Shown: positions 1-10,874 of the stretch, in pieces
Position numbering within the stretch: position 1 is the stretch's first letter
Layout of the letters: the number at the start of each line of letters is the position of its first letter
NCBI GenBank assembly: GCA_910592205.1
Contig: CAJVPJ010000111.1
Span: 1 to 43,611 of the forward strand
DNA from: Paraglomus occultum
Taxonomy: Eukaryota > Glomeromycota > Glomeromycetes > Paraglomerales > Paraglomeraceae
Reading direction: 5' to 3'
DNA length: 43,611 nt
Notes under the pieces: generated by a model
Told to the model about the DNA's origin: nothing
The model's database searches: none
Seen by the model: only the letters and a program-made list of their open reading frames with translations
Position numbers and translations under genes: made by a program

Positions 1-68
1 AGCTACACGATACACGATGAATAAATTGTCAATCGAAATTTTCCTGAACGCAACTCTTTGGGCATAAA

Positions 69-847
69 TTAACGCAAAAGATCAAACATACTTTCATCTG
101 CCGCTTCCGTTTCCTCATTTTTTCTTTTCTGGTTATGGTAAAGGTCATTTGTGGTCAATTTAAGAGCAGGTTCAAACGATGCGTTGTCTTCGAGATTAAA
201 AGCTCTATTTATTGTACAGAGATGTTAACCAGTTCTCCTGGCAATTACAATGTTTTCATGGAATAACATCCAGGAAATAACGAACCTTTCAAGTATTATC
301 ACGTTCTTCAACTTGCCTATGTCCAATCTGATCAAATGCAACTTTCTGCGAGAACCATCTAGCACATCTTTTACTTGGAAAACATTCGGTCCCCAAGTTT
401 CAGCTAATGCTTTTAAAGCAGCTTCAAGATTATTAATTGATTTTTCAGAAAATGGTATTCGAAAAGTGGTTTGTCGATTGGTTAGCCTTACAAAAAGTAG
501 TGTTAATAATCTAATATACAGGTGTGCAAACTCACGTAATGTGTCTTCCTTTACCTCTTTAATATTTCACGAGATTCAAGTGGTAGCGACAGTACAGTGC
601 GAAAAGGTCTTGTAAAATACTCTAATACAAGGCATATAAAATCTTGCACAGACGGAATTAATTTTAAAGCATTTGTCGCTTTGGAATCGGATTTTGCAAT
701 CAAGGCCGTGTTCTGACCAGAAGACTTGTTCAGCTGAGCAGAAGCTTGACCGGGATTACATAACTTTGTGTACAGTGAACGATTTTTGTTACGTTCGGCC
801 TTTAACCGTCTGAGTTCGTGAAGTGTGGTATATTTGCGGCTCGGCAT
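69..847 (-). CDS. Hypothetical protein, three exons
   Basis: I do not recognise this 209-residue product. Exons by frame and splice signals are 847-555, 486-286 and 204-69. Intron 1 starts GTAAAG and has a TTATTAAC branch-like site; intron 2 starts with a weak GTTCGT, has a GGTTAAC site and ends AATAG. Exon lengths sum to 630 nt. The protein opens MPSRKYTTLHELRRLKAERN, is basic at the N-terminus, predicted helical in the middle (IPSVQDFICLVLEYF), and has a charged tail ending ESMFDLLR. No signal peptide or obvious membrane segment. The ATG at 847 is the first in frame. Intron 1 is also open in one frame, so a retained-intron form or a sequence error cannot be excluded. Function unknown; the gene itself is likely because the frame survives two splices. 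Confidence 0.55.
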
Positions 848-1611
848 GTCAACGGGAAGATGGTTTATTATTACGGCTAGAAATTTCCTAATCGTGACCA
901 CCGTTTGTCCGACCAAAGCATCGTGTAACTCTCATTATCTCTATTTGTATCGCAAAAACGCTTTTTCTTTTACATTACAAAGAGAAATTCAGTTCATTCT
1001 AAGACGTATAAATTATTACTAGTATTGTTTAATACACTGATTAGTTGCACATATACACATTGTCAAAATTTGGTTTACAGACTACTCAAATTCTGCTTAC
1101 ATAAGAGTATCGAGGCTATTGCTAATCACAAGTGAAAGTACAGGGAAGAAGGACAATTGTTGGTCGATAAATACAAAAAGAAAAAGTGAGATCCTTCTTA
1201 GCTGACCGGGTTCTGTACGAAAATTTTAAAACATAAACTGTGACGAATGCGTAACGTATGGCTTTGCGGGCCTAATAATGAGGGAAATTATAGGTTTCTG
1301 CGGAACAAGAATGCAATATTGTTTAACAGTGCAACACTCAATTTATTATAAAATACAGGTTGCCACTTCTCTCAGACTGTATAGTTTGCTTATCTAATTG
1401 GTTGAGTAGTGAGACTCTGTAAATGCACACATTATTATTATCTATGGAAAGTTTATTATATGTACTATTTGCAATACCACATTTTTCTCTTTTGACATAG
1501 GACGTTGATAGCAATACAAATTGTAACAGTATTGTGTTTTACTGACGAGTTTATTAGTTTGTAATATTAAAGTCGTGATTCAAGACTAGACTAGGAATAA
1601 TTTGGTGTATT
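848..1611. other. Intergenic, no gene seen
   Basis: AT-rich sequence upstream of the unknown minus-strand gene. Open frames are short and without family resemblance. It presumably holds that gene's promoter, but I see no convincing core element. Confidence 0.5.
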
Positions 1612-1680
1612 TGGGGCAGACTGCAACATTTGATCATGTGAGCTAAAAGAGGCTGATGTGGCTGAAAATGAACTAATTTG

Positions 1681-1745
1681 GCGATGACATTTTGGTGAGG
1701 CTTTGCTTGATTTATAATTGTGGCTCATGTCCAAAATCCAGACTA
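1681..1745 (+). repeat. Left arm of 65-bp inverted repeat
   Basis: Reverse complement of 3611-3675 without a mismatch. Starts GCGATGACATTTTGGTGAGG and ends CCAAAATCCAGACTA. Confidence 0.9.
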
Positions 1746-1983
1746 AGTGCTACTTGAAAAGATTTTTTGTTATAATATGGAAGAATCGCTTCCACTGACA
1801 GGTCCAGGCCCTCAACATAATAATAATAATAAGAGTTCAATATCAAGGTAATATCAATGTACAGTATGCTATTACTATGTATTTTATGAGCTTTGATATG
1901 ATATCATTCTAAGATCAACTTATCTGTCAACAGGTTATGGTCTCTGCATTCAATATGTTCTGTGTGCTGGTAAAGATGTATTT

Positions 1984-2007
1984 AGTATTATTATTATTAT
2001 TATTATC
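1984..2007 (+). repeat. Short ATT microsatellite
   Basis: About eight ATT units inside the inverted-repeat element; similar ATA runs occur at 1818-1832 and 2484-2492. Confidence 0.8.
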
Positions 2008-2189
2008 TGCTGCCAGATAGTTGTATGACACCAATCTATAAGACATTGAAAGTACTTCCATTACCATTATATCTGACAGAGAAGTCTTGAAGAAGATAGA
2101 AGGCTTTCATAACTACATGTAAGATGTGAAAACTTCCTAAAGATCTCATCAAGATAAATGAAATAACTTTCACATGTTATCACCAGCTT

Positions 2190-2445
2190 CAGTGACATAA
2201 CAGTCTTAAAGGAGGTTTATGCAGCTGTTAAAGACCAGCCATATGCAGTGTATTCTCTGGATGGACCATCAGAAAGCAAGTCACACAAGTGCAAGAAGGG
2301 TGATGGTAATGAATCATCAACTTATAGGGTTACATTGACACCTGTTTGTTTATGTTACCATGCCAAACCAAGGAATGTAAATAAAAGTGAGCTGCAGCAA
2401 TGCATATCAAGTGTATTGAAAGCATTAAATTTGCTTCATCAAAAA
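2190..2445 (+). pseudogene. Kinase-like fragment (Crinkler-type?)
   Basis: A frame with VYAAVKDQPYAVYSLDGP, then VTLTPVCLCYHAKPRNVN, then a helix SVLKALNLLHQKG. It resembles the segment just before the HRD catalytic loop of atypical kinases found with Crinkler-type proteins in Glomeromycotina, where xxLHxxG is normally followed by (V/I)HRD. Here the similarity stops exactly there and runs into TTA-rich sequence, so HRD, DFG and the whole C-lobe are missing. Upstream a stop interrupts the frame. This reads as a truncated, inactive gene inside the inverted-repeat element. The family link rests on memory of the motif and was not searched. Confidence 0.4.
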
Positions 2446-3610
2446 GGTAGTATTAATAATCAGCCTCTCATTTATGTCACATAATAATAATAGCATGTTC
2501 ACTTTGTCTAGTTTTGTTGCAGTCTGCCTCAATTTAGGCTGTCTGCCACCTCTAACCATCATTTTCATCATCTTGTCACTATGATCTCTCCATGTCCAAC
2601 CCCTGAATATGAAGTCTCTTGTGATAAGGTGTAATGTGAATAATAATAATAGTAATAGAGATTTCTTGCGGAACAGTGTTACATTTTGAGATGAACTTCT
2701 ATAACTTCTAGAAATCAATATACCTTACAGTTCTTTTGACACTTCTTTGAATTATCATGCACTTATTTTGGGCAGAAATCTCTGTGAAAGATTGCAGTTT
2801 GTTTGGATGACCATTACAAGAAATATTATTTGCAAATATTCAGCATTTCATTTATTTACGGGTTTGAGCCATTATTTCTGGTTTATATACACTCCTCATT
2901 ATTTCCCTCTCTTGTTGGTGCTGATGTTTGAACTTTGTGAGTCTTCTTTGGTGTCCACAATGGATTGCACATAGAATTGTTTGTAATAGGCTCATCAATT
3001 TTAAAAATATTATCAAAAGCATGAGATTTCGCAACTTCTAAATCATTAATGAATCTGTTCATTTCGCTGTACATATCCTATGTGAATGGTTTGAGTGAGA
3101 ACATGCATTTTGATATGATAAAGGACACAAAATACCTACTACTATACCAGAGTTCAACACACCAAACAATCAACAGCACACAGAGCAGTGCATATTCAGT
3201 TGTACAGCATGCTAAAATGTCAGCCCTGGTCGTTCAGTGAAAAACTACAATTATTGGCAAGACTGGCGAAGGTGTCAGTGGTGCCCTTCGCAAACGCGAT
3301 GTATGCAATCTTAGTGAAACGCGATTAGCATTTTTATTTGCACGCAGATTCTTGTTAGATGATGAATATAACGAACCATTTTTATTGAATAAAGCTTTTT
3401 TGAAAATGCAAATATTTTGCTTGCGATTAGATACAGTCTTTTGTGTATATTGAAAACACTTTGATGCAAGTGTTTTGTTTTGGATGTGCATTCATCTTGC
3501 TTTTATACCCCCTAGTCGCATTTGCTTATAACATTCAATTAGCACTAGGTTCATATTGAAAGCTAAGAGTTTTAGTCGCGTTGCAATAGGTCTAAAATGT
3601 CACTAAAATT

Positions 3611-3675
3611 TAGTCTGGATTTTGGACATGAGCCACAATTATAAATCAAGCAAAGCCTCACCAAAATGTCATCGC
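3611..3675 (-). repeat. Right arm of 65-bp inverted repeat
   Basis: Exact inverted copy of 1681-1745. It is followed outward by AGTCTGCCCCATTTA, the mirror of the GGGGCAGACTGC end at the left edge of the element. Confidence 0.9.
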
Positions 3676-3689
3676 AGTCTGCCCCATTT

Positions 3690-5558
3690 ACGGTTAGACT
3701 CCAAATAATTAATGATCTAACGGTTTGCATTGAAGTAACTGGTATAGTTTTAGCATTTACTGTTTATAAATACGACTATTTGGCCTAGTCATATACAATG
3801 TTTGCAGTTTGATGGGTTAAACGAAGACTAAAAACTTTGACATTTATTATAAGAATATGATATAATTCTCCAATAACATCAAGCAAGTTATCGTATAAAA
3901 TAGATTGTGGATTGTAATAATCAGATGATTAGCTTTTGATATACGAGAGAGTAATACAATACGTTTATGGTTAACGTATTAATATATTAATAGTTGCATA
4001 CAACTCGATTTCTTATAACGGTTTCAGTTTATAGGGTTATTTTTTCGAGAATATATATTCATAGTTATATGGTATAGTGTCGACATCAACACATCAATTG
4101 AACGTCTCTCTCTCCTACTGTTTAATATTAATAGTATAAGCCAAATTTTCAGGGTTACATATTCTTCTGCTATAACAGGTTTTGTAGATAACAGACACTA
4201 CACTATTCACGATTTTGAATTCAAAATTGTTTAGTAATATTTGTTCTGTAAATGGTAAATCGTTTAATCCAAAGAAGAATGTTCTCGTATTCGACTTGTA
4301 AGACTATATGCGAGAATACAATTTATTACAAAAATTACGCAAAAATTTATTTACCATTATTGCTATAAACATTCCTATTCAATGCTTACTAATTAGCGTA
4401 GATCTTGCGACTCTGTATTAGTCCGTATGCTACATTTATGGATTTTTTGAGCCTTTACTTTAGTTTCGTATTGTCCAGTCTGCGCTAGTAACTTAGTAAT
4501 TGATATACTTATCTTTTTAAAAAAAATTGTCATAATAAATTTGTTTATTACAATTATCGGTTTTTTTGATTATGTTGAGTGATTGAAACTCGATAAAGTT
4601 GATTTTAAACTGCTAGCGTAATACTTACCATACGATTTTGTTCATAAAAATTCTACATGAACGATTGTTAATTGTCTGTGCATAGACCATGCAGGAATAC
4701 AGGAAATATATTGTCAACATGCAATTAAATGTGTTGGAAGAATATATAGTCATAAACTATCAGGTTCTATAACATTACTTGTCGATTACTTTATATATGT
4801 CTTGGAAATAATATGAGCATTGCTTAACTTGTTAACAATACGCAATGATCAGGGATAGCAAGTCAAAAAAAATAATAACTCACTGGTAATTTGGTGCTGA
4901 TGTGCTGTAGCAAGAGTCTAGATGCACCCCAAGCGTTTCCCTTGATGTGACTTTTATGCAACCAATATAGTAATATAAAACTGGAACGGACCTTTATTAC
5001 TCCGAATGTTATTATTATTCATATGACGATTTCGGAAAACCGACTTTCACGTGAAACTTTTGACTCGAAGCTGCACAAAATACAAAAACTCTCTCTCATT
5101 CTACTTTTGCTTAAATGCAGAAATTAGTCGTCAGGTAGACTGCCGAGTGAATTTGCATGGATAGTGGTGCAATTCTGATACTAATAAAAAGAAGGAAATA
5201 AGGATAAAAAATACAGTTATCGATGGGTAAACAAGGATGTTGATCCAAGAATTTTAAGTTTCACGTGCGTAGTTCCGTGTTACAAATATTACAAATGGAG
5301 CCAGTATTAAAATATCATAAATGTAATGTTCATCGCTAATCGATATTAGGCATATAATGGGTTGATCAAAGTCTTGTCTTCGAAAGACGTCGACCACGCA
5401 TTCTCCTTTTCAAGGCACAGTCACCGACATATTGTGATGATGTGATTGATATGCATAACTTTCATGACAAACTAATAAATACTCTGCTCCCAACCTTTCG
5501 AACTTTACGACGTAATCCTAACACAATATAACAAACACTAGATGATTCATCAGTCACA
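3690..5558. other. Long intergenic region, no gene seen
   Basis: Very AT-rich with no credible coding frame. The right part holds two CACGTG sites near the hydrolase start: a 12-bp palindrome TTTCACGTGAAA at 5045-5056 and a half site TTTCACGTG around 5259-5267. Confidence 0.5.
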
Positions 5559-7492
5559 ATGAGTACAAGCAAAAGTCCCGAGCCATCCTCTTCTTCAGAG
5601 CGAGGTTTAAAATTTAGAAAGCGATGGGAAGATAATTCATACTGGGAAAGAGCAAAGTGAGTCGTAAAGAAATGCACGTATACTATGTATCTATCAGAAA
5701 TGAAACTAAGTATTTGAAATGCGATCATCTTCTTTACGACAGGAAAGGACCAGTATCTACGGCATTGTATTTATGTAAGTGTAAAATAAACATGCCTGTT
5801 TTCGCTTATTGGGTAAATCATTAACTTAAAAACATGCGACTTTTTACTTTTCTTATTCTACCCTAAACAACAGCCGTAGTATATCCCAAAGTCTTTTTCA
5901 ATCACAAAATACGTAAGACCCCGCTTAATACCGGCTGGACTTTATACCAAGAGACGGTAATTCGCGCATTGAAATGGTCGGCGGATTCACCATTAGGTGT
6001 CTCTAGGCGCGCTGCTAATTTTATAGAATCGATTGGAAAGGCCCGATGTTCTGAACCATTGACTACGGTGACTAATGTGCCTGGCGTACAAGGTCATTGG
6101 ATAGGTCCAGAGACTTGGAATGGTCGAAAAGCCGAAGCCATTCTTTTCTATGTTCATGGTAAACTTAATCGTTATCATTTGCATGTTTACTTTAATAAAC
6201 TAGGTCGGAAATATGATCACTACTCCTGAAATTATTTTAAACAAGTTTTTGCTTCTTTTCTTTCAGGAGGAGGCTACGTAACTTTTTCATCGCTTTGCTC
6301 ATTGCGACCGTTATGCTATTTATTAAAAACGTTAAGGAAAAAACACAACAAACACGTCCGCGTATTATCAATAGACTACCCACTGGCACCGGAAAATCCT
6401 TATCCACAAGCTCTCAATTATGCAGAGAACGCATATCGATGGCTGACAACTGCAAGTGGTTTGCCTGGTAGCCAAAATATCATCATTTGTGAGTATACGT
6501 GAAAAAAAAATAATTGCCACAAGAAAACATCTCGATTCTTTTTCTCTCCTTTCTCTCTAATTATATCGTTAATGTTTCAGGTGGTGACTCTGCCGGAGGC
6601 GGTCTTGCATTGAGCCTGCTTCAAAGCCTATACAAAGACAGCGGCAGTTGGCAAAACTCAATTGACGCCAAAAATATGCCAATGCCTCTTGGTGCCATAC
6701 TAGTATCTCCATGGGTTGAGCTGAAATGTGATGCTGCATCATATATCACAAATGCAAAATATGACACTTTACCGGTACATTTCTGCCCGTTTGCCGCCGA
6801 ATACTACATTTATGGATACAAACGATCTCAACTTTTTCAATCGAAATTGAAAAATAAAAACAATGATAAGAAATCCGATGTTAACAAACGGGAAGATTCC
6901 TTTAGGACATCAAATTCCAGCGCAACGGGTGCTGAGTTCCGCCAAAGAAACATTAAAAATAAATATACCGATCCATACAAAAACCCGATGATAGCTGCGA
7001 AATATGCCCCTCTTGAGCTATTAGCAAAGTTTCCGCCATTGCTAATCAGCTATGGAGGAAAAGAAATCTTTAGAGACGATATTGAAGAATTCGTGCAGAA
7101 GTGTGTGGAAGCAAAAAAATTGAAACAAGAAAAAAATTCCAAGCGTTTATTAAAATCTGACGAGAAATATTTGCATTTCGAACCACCGTCTAGCGAGACC
7201 TTCCATCCGGAAGTACAGGTTGAATATAATCCGGAAATGGTTCATATGTAAGTAGTAGCTGCTTTTGGAGAGTATGCAATGCAAGAAAATCTTTTACGCT
7301 ATCTCATTTATACATCGTTGCTTTTTTTGTCTTCGTTTGTTCAATAGCTACCCGTTTTTAGATTTTCTCGGAGAACACAGCCGTGAAGCGCTCGATCGTT
7401 TCGCCGGATTCATAACAGCAAGGCTTGACTATTCCAAACATAAACCATTGATTCTTTTAAATTCATATAATTCCCAAAATTATATGGAATGA
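5559..7492 (+). CDS. Alpha/beta hydrolase, HSL / alpha-beta-hydrolase-3 family (lipase or steryl acetylhydrolase-like)
   Basis: Predicted carboxylester hydrolase of 482 residues in six exons: 5559-5656, 5743-5774, 5874-6158, 6267-6488, 6581-7247 and 7348-7492. All junctions are GT..AG and keep the frame. The oxyanion motif HGGGY is at residues 138-142 and is split by intron 3. The nucleophile motif GDSAGG (Ser216) directly follows intron 4. The acid is Asp378 or Asp379 in GGKEIFRDD, and the catalytic His434 in VHIYPF is split by intron 5. The DYPLAPE block typical of the hormone-sensitive-lipase family is present, so the triad is complete. A polar insert at about residues 290-345, rich in Lys, Asn and Ser, is unusual. 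No signal peptide; the N-terminus is polar and Ser-rich. Substrate unknown (short-chain acyl or sterol esters are typical). It converges with the amidohydrolase gene across about 440 bp. Confidence 0.85.
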
Positions 7493-7934
7493 TTCTTAAA
7501 AGTTTGCAGATTTCATAGAACAAATACACTTTGAATTAGAAAGCTATAGAAAAAAAATTATTATCGCCTAATCATATACGCGTTATTACTGGGTTGGTCG
7601 GGGTTTTGAAATCAATTACAATTACAATTATTGTTATCAAGCTAATTTATTTATTATCTTATAAAGTATTTTTAAATTAACAATTCAATTCTCGAACGAC
7701 ATTATTTAATATTAGCATACAACGGAGCTGGAACTTCGACTCAATTATAACAATAAGGACAACAAAAACAACAACAAAACAACAACAATAACAATACGTA
7801 AATAAATAAGTTGCGAAACGACGATTATTCAATATCCGTGAAAATACGTGTATGATAATCGATGGTCTTTGTAATCTTGGATTTCTTACTAGTTCAGAAT
7901 GCACTCTGGGGAACTTGTCAAATCATCAATTCGG

Positions 7935-9134
7935 TCAATTTGAAAAGAAGGATATGAAATCATCTTCATTGATTACTCGCCCGAACCTTTCGGAATCTGT
8001 ATTTTCGGTCATGGAGAGAAATTTGTCCAAATTCATCGTACATTCTTTTGTACGAGAGGAACCGATTTAACAACCAAAAAAATATATATCCAAGAATAGT
8101 AAAAATAAATCATATTCCTGCATTGACATTCTTACCATCAGTCGATATAGGCGGATAAGCTGGTGGCGGAGCCTTCCATGACCCATCTTCTTGCAACTTG
8201 GTTTAGCAGAGATAAGTAGAGATCATCAACATGTGTGCATGCAGAAATCATTCACCAAAGATTATCGAAAATTACCAACCATATGGCTGCGATCTGAAGC
8301 AAAGACTTCGAGATATGTCTTTGCGGGTATTAACCTGTATTTACTTTGTAAAAAGCAAATGTTATAAATTGGCGCGCACATCGTGCATGTTAAATTTCAA
8401 CCGACAGATAAACTGATACCGTTGTAATTCTCGTTGGGGAAAGCGCGCTAATGCTGAACGGCGATAAGTTTCAAATTCGCATGGAAAGGGAAGCACCGTA
8501 TCCAGGTCATAAACCCAAGATCTTTGCATAATAACAAGTCAGATAATTCATTCAGTTCTTATTAGCGTAAACCAGATTTCCCAATCGAACATGTAAATTT
8601 ATACATTTTCACAACCTTTTTTTTTGCCCGTTCTCAGCTTCGGTGTATAAGAGAATTACATGGTAATCCTAATAATTGAACAGCGTTCGTTCAGTTTAAG
8701 CATGTTGCTTGTTCGCAAATCACCAACGAAGGAATTAAGTGACATACCCAGCAGACAAAGCCTTCCGCATTTAGACCAGCACCAGCACGCTGTCTGAGTA
8801 AAGGAATCTAATAGTCGAGCGACCGCACATGCGCCACGGTTGAAATTTGCAAGAGAAGTTTTTTCTAATAATGTTCAAAGTTGATCAACTATGACTACTT
8901 ATAGCAACCAAATCCTACCGAACTCCACTCATTCGTAATAAAGACTACGTAAACCTCACTTGCAGGCGACGTAATTTCCCCATTTGCGTCGTCTTCTTCT
9001 AGTTGTGATCCACTTAGAGCGAGAAATTTATGACACAGGTGGTAAACATTCTCTTCACAGTAATTAGGAGTATATTTGTGTTCAGATTTAAAGTATGGTG
9101 GCATGGCTGTTGGGCAGTAAGTAAAGTTCCGCAT
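7935..9134 (-). CDS. NTAQ1: Protein N-terminal glutamine amidohydrolase (Nt-Gln amidase)
   Basis: Converts N-terminal Gln of proteins to Glu, feeding the arginine/N-degron pathway. Seven small exons: 9134-8919, 8807-8748, 8668-8616, 8521-8420, 8334-8276, 8189-8136 and 8044-7935, giving 217 residues (the human enzyme is about 205). Family blocks occur in order: NYCEENVYHLC with catalytic Cys26, VYVVFITNEW, CWDYHVILLY with His95, WVYDLDTVLPFPC with Asp115/Asp117, FASDRSHM, WKAPPPAYPPI, MNLDKFLSM, and the end GRVINEDDFISFFSN. Cys, His and Asp form the known triad. Several exons are under 65 nt and none has a long frame, so gene callers could miss it. The donor after exon 3 (GTTGTG) is weak. Budding yeast lacks this family and uses Nta1 instead. 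Confidence 0.88.
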
Positions 9135-9960
9135 GAAAGCTTTTGCTAGTTAGGTAAATTTATAGAATTTCGATTTATAGATTTGTGTAACCGTATGGAT
9201 CACAGAATACGAGAGAATATTCGACTAAAAAAGCCTTTACTAGTAAATTCGACACTTTGCTGACAGGACAATAATGGGCCTTCCGTTTGCTTCCTATTGT
9301 CCCTAACAATGCATTGTTGATAATGGCATGATTTATTTGACTGACATTGTAGACCAGTGTCCGGTCATGCGTTTCCTATTCTGGTTTCTTTGAATGCTTT
9401 TGCGAGATTTTATTGGTGGATTTGATAAAACAATAGACGAGCAAGTGACCGCGTTTCGGTAATGATATCTATCTACAGCGATGTGCTACCAAGCGCTTGG
9501 ATGTGAACAGTTGTTTAGAGAGACTCGAACCAGTCCATCTGACCGCTACCATGGTGCGTCAACAAAAGGCTTTGTGAATGAATGCGTGGCTTCATGTGTA
9601 TAACATCAGTATTTAAATAATATAATTAATATTTAATATTGATAATTTAGTCTGTATAACGCTAATTGCGTCAAAAATGATGACAAGACCATAACGTTAG
9701 CGTTAGACCAACTAGAAAACTAAGCAAAGATCGACAAATCTTATCCAATAGTGGAGTAGCATGGAATTCGGAAGGCGAGTGGTTTTTTATAGAAGGTTAA
9801 TGATACGCTAATGAACGCTTATTATTATAATTCTGATTGGAAATTGGTTATAAAAACAGCACCATTTCACCCACATTTTCACTTAAAACTAGTTTACAAT
9901 CGATCAAAATTACAAACATTAAATAATCAATATCAAACGCATTTTATTCCATAAAAAAAC
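9135..9960. other. Intergenic, no gene seen
   Basis: Upstream of the amidohydrolase. Short, stop-rich frames only. A GACTCGAACC string near 9523 resembles part of a tRNA T-arm, but no cloverleaf surrounds it. Confidence 0.45.
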
Positions 9961-9966
9961 TGCAAA

Positions 9967-10083
9967 ATGTTTACTTCCGTTGAATTCTTTTGTGGGATAT
10001 TAATCGAACTTATTCTCGGTCTCTTGTTGCATTATACGACTTATAATCAGCTCGACAATATAAACCAAAACTTAAACCAATAA
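9967..10083 (+). CDS. Possible 38-residue membrane microprotein
   Basis: A short frame reads MFTSVEFFCGILIELILGLL followed by a polar Asn/Gln-rich tail to TAA. One hydrophobic helix with a short polar end is compatible with a signal anchor. No homology is recognised, and chance is a real possibility in AT-rich DNA because the hydrophobic codons are T-rich. It lies just upstream of the fragment at 10113. Confidence 0.15.
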   Translation: MFTSVEFFCGILIELILGLLLHYTTYNQLDNINQNLNQ

Positions 10084-10112
10084 TTCGAGTGGTTGAGCCA
10101 GGAAAATTTAAA

Positions 10113-10398
10113 GTAAAATCTAGATTCACTAAATTACTCGGCGAGGAAATACCTAGAGAACATCGAAAGATTATTTGATAAAAAACTTGAGCTGGACTCA
10201 GCCTTTTCGTTTAAGAAAATAGCATCTAAAATTTACACGTTACGTGAAGGAAAAGGCATTGCAGCCTCAACTCTAAAAAACTTCTGCCTACGAAAAACTA
10301 ATCCGCGGGAAATAACTGTCGAGGCAGTCCGGGAATGGGTTGATAAAGAAAAGAGGAAGGAAAATTATTATGTTAATAGTAATAATAATGATATGTAA
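10113..10398 (+). pseudogene. Helical domain fragment, multicopy family
   Basis: An open stretch of about 95 codons without a start: a stop precedes it and no ATG lies near its beginning. It reads KKIASKIYTLREGKGIAAST, then LKNFCLRKTNPREITVEAV, then a basic helix REWVDKEKRKE, an Asn-rich tail and TAA. The pattern (short helices, GKGIA.STL, a conserved Trp, Lys/Glu-rich end) recurs in the fragment at 14040-14160, so it is a repeated family. I recall similar segments in Glomeromycotina proteins but cannot name the domain. Probably the 3' exon of a decayed gene. Confidence 0.4.
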
Positions 10399-10870
10399 CA
10401 TAGACTTCACTAGCGCGACTAAAGTATAGGAATACTCATTAATGGCTTTGGGTCCGAGTATTTCCTCCCATGCAATTGCTCTAGTGAATCTTCAAATGTA
10501 TCTACTTTTTTTAAGAAACAAGACGTCAAGATGACAAAATACGTGCATCAATTATTGTAAATATTTGGTTACGTTAACCTTTTGCAATACATATTCAAAT
10601 CTTTGCACAAAAAAGCGAAACTCGACAAATTGTCCCAACTTAACGAAAACGAGATTTTTATTCATATTATTTTATTGTCATATAAACTACAATTACAGGA
10701 ATAACTTTTGTTGGAAATTGTTGCTTTGATCTCTGTTCAAGTAAACGTTTTATATACGATTGTCATTATGTGTGCGATTATTCTAAAATGTGAGTAAATT
10801 GGTATTAATATTAATACTTTTTTATTCAATTTCTGCATACAGGAGAACAATAGTTACATTTTGAAAAGAT
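10399..10870. other. Intergenic, no gene seen
   Basis: AT-rich, stop-dense DNA between two accessory gene fragments. Nothing recognisable. Confidence 0.4.
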
Positions 10871-10874
10871 CTAG

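Larger units (their letters stand above)
1612..3689. mobile_element. Decayed element with long terminal inverted repeats
   Basis: About 2.1 kb is bounded by inverted repeats. The inner 65 bp (1681-1745 and 3611-3675) are identical in reverse complement. The outermost piece, GGGGCAGACTGC, lies at 1614-1625 on the left, separated from the 65-mer by about 55 bp; on the right it directly abuts the 65-mer. No transposase frame survives inside. The interior holds a kinase-like fragment (2190-2445, +), TTA/ATA microsatellites and short broken frames on the minus strand at 2850-3500. Perfect arm identity points to fairly recent activity, gene conversion or a palindromic insertion; the interior is otherwise degenerate. 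Class unknown; a non-autonomous DNA transposon is the simplest reading. Confidence 0.6.

Noticed and set aside
9515-9550. GACTCGAACC resembling a tRNA T-arm on the minus strand
   Set aside because: No matching acceptor, D or anticodon stem could be placed at the right distances.
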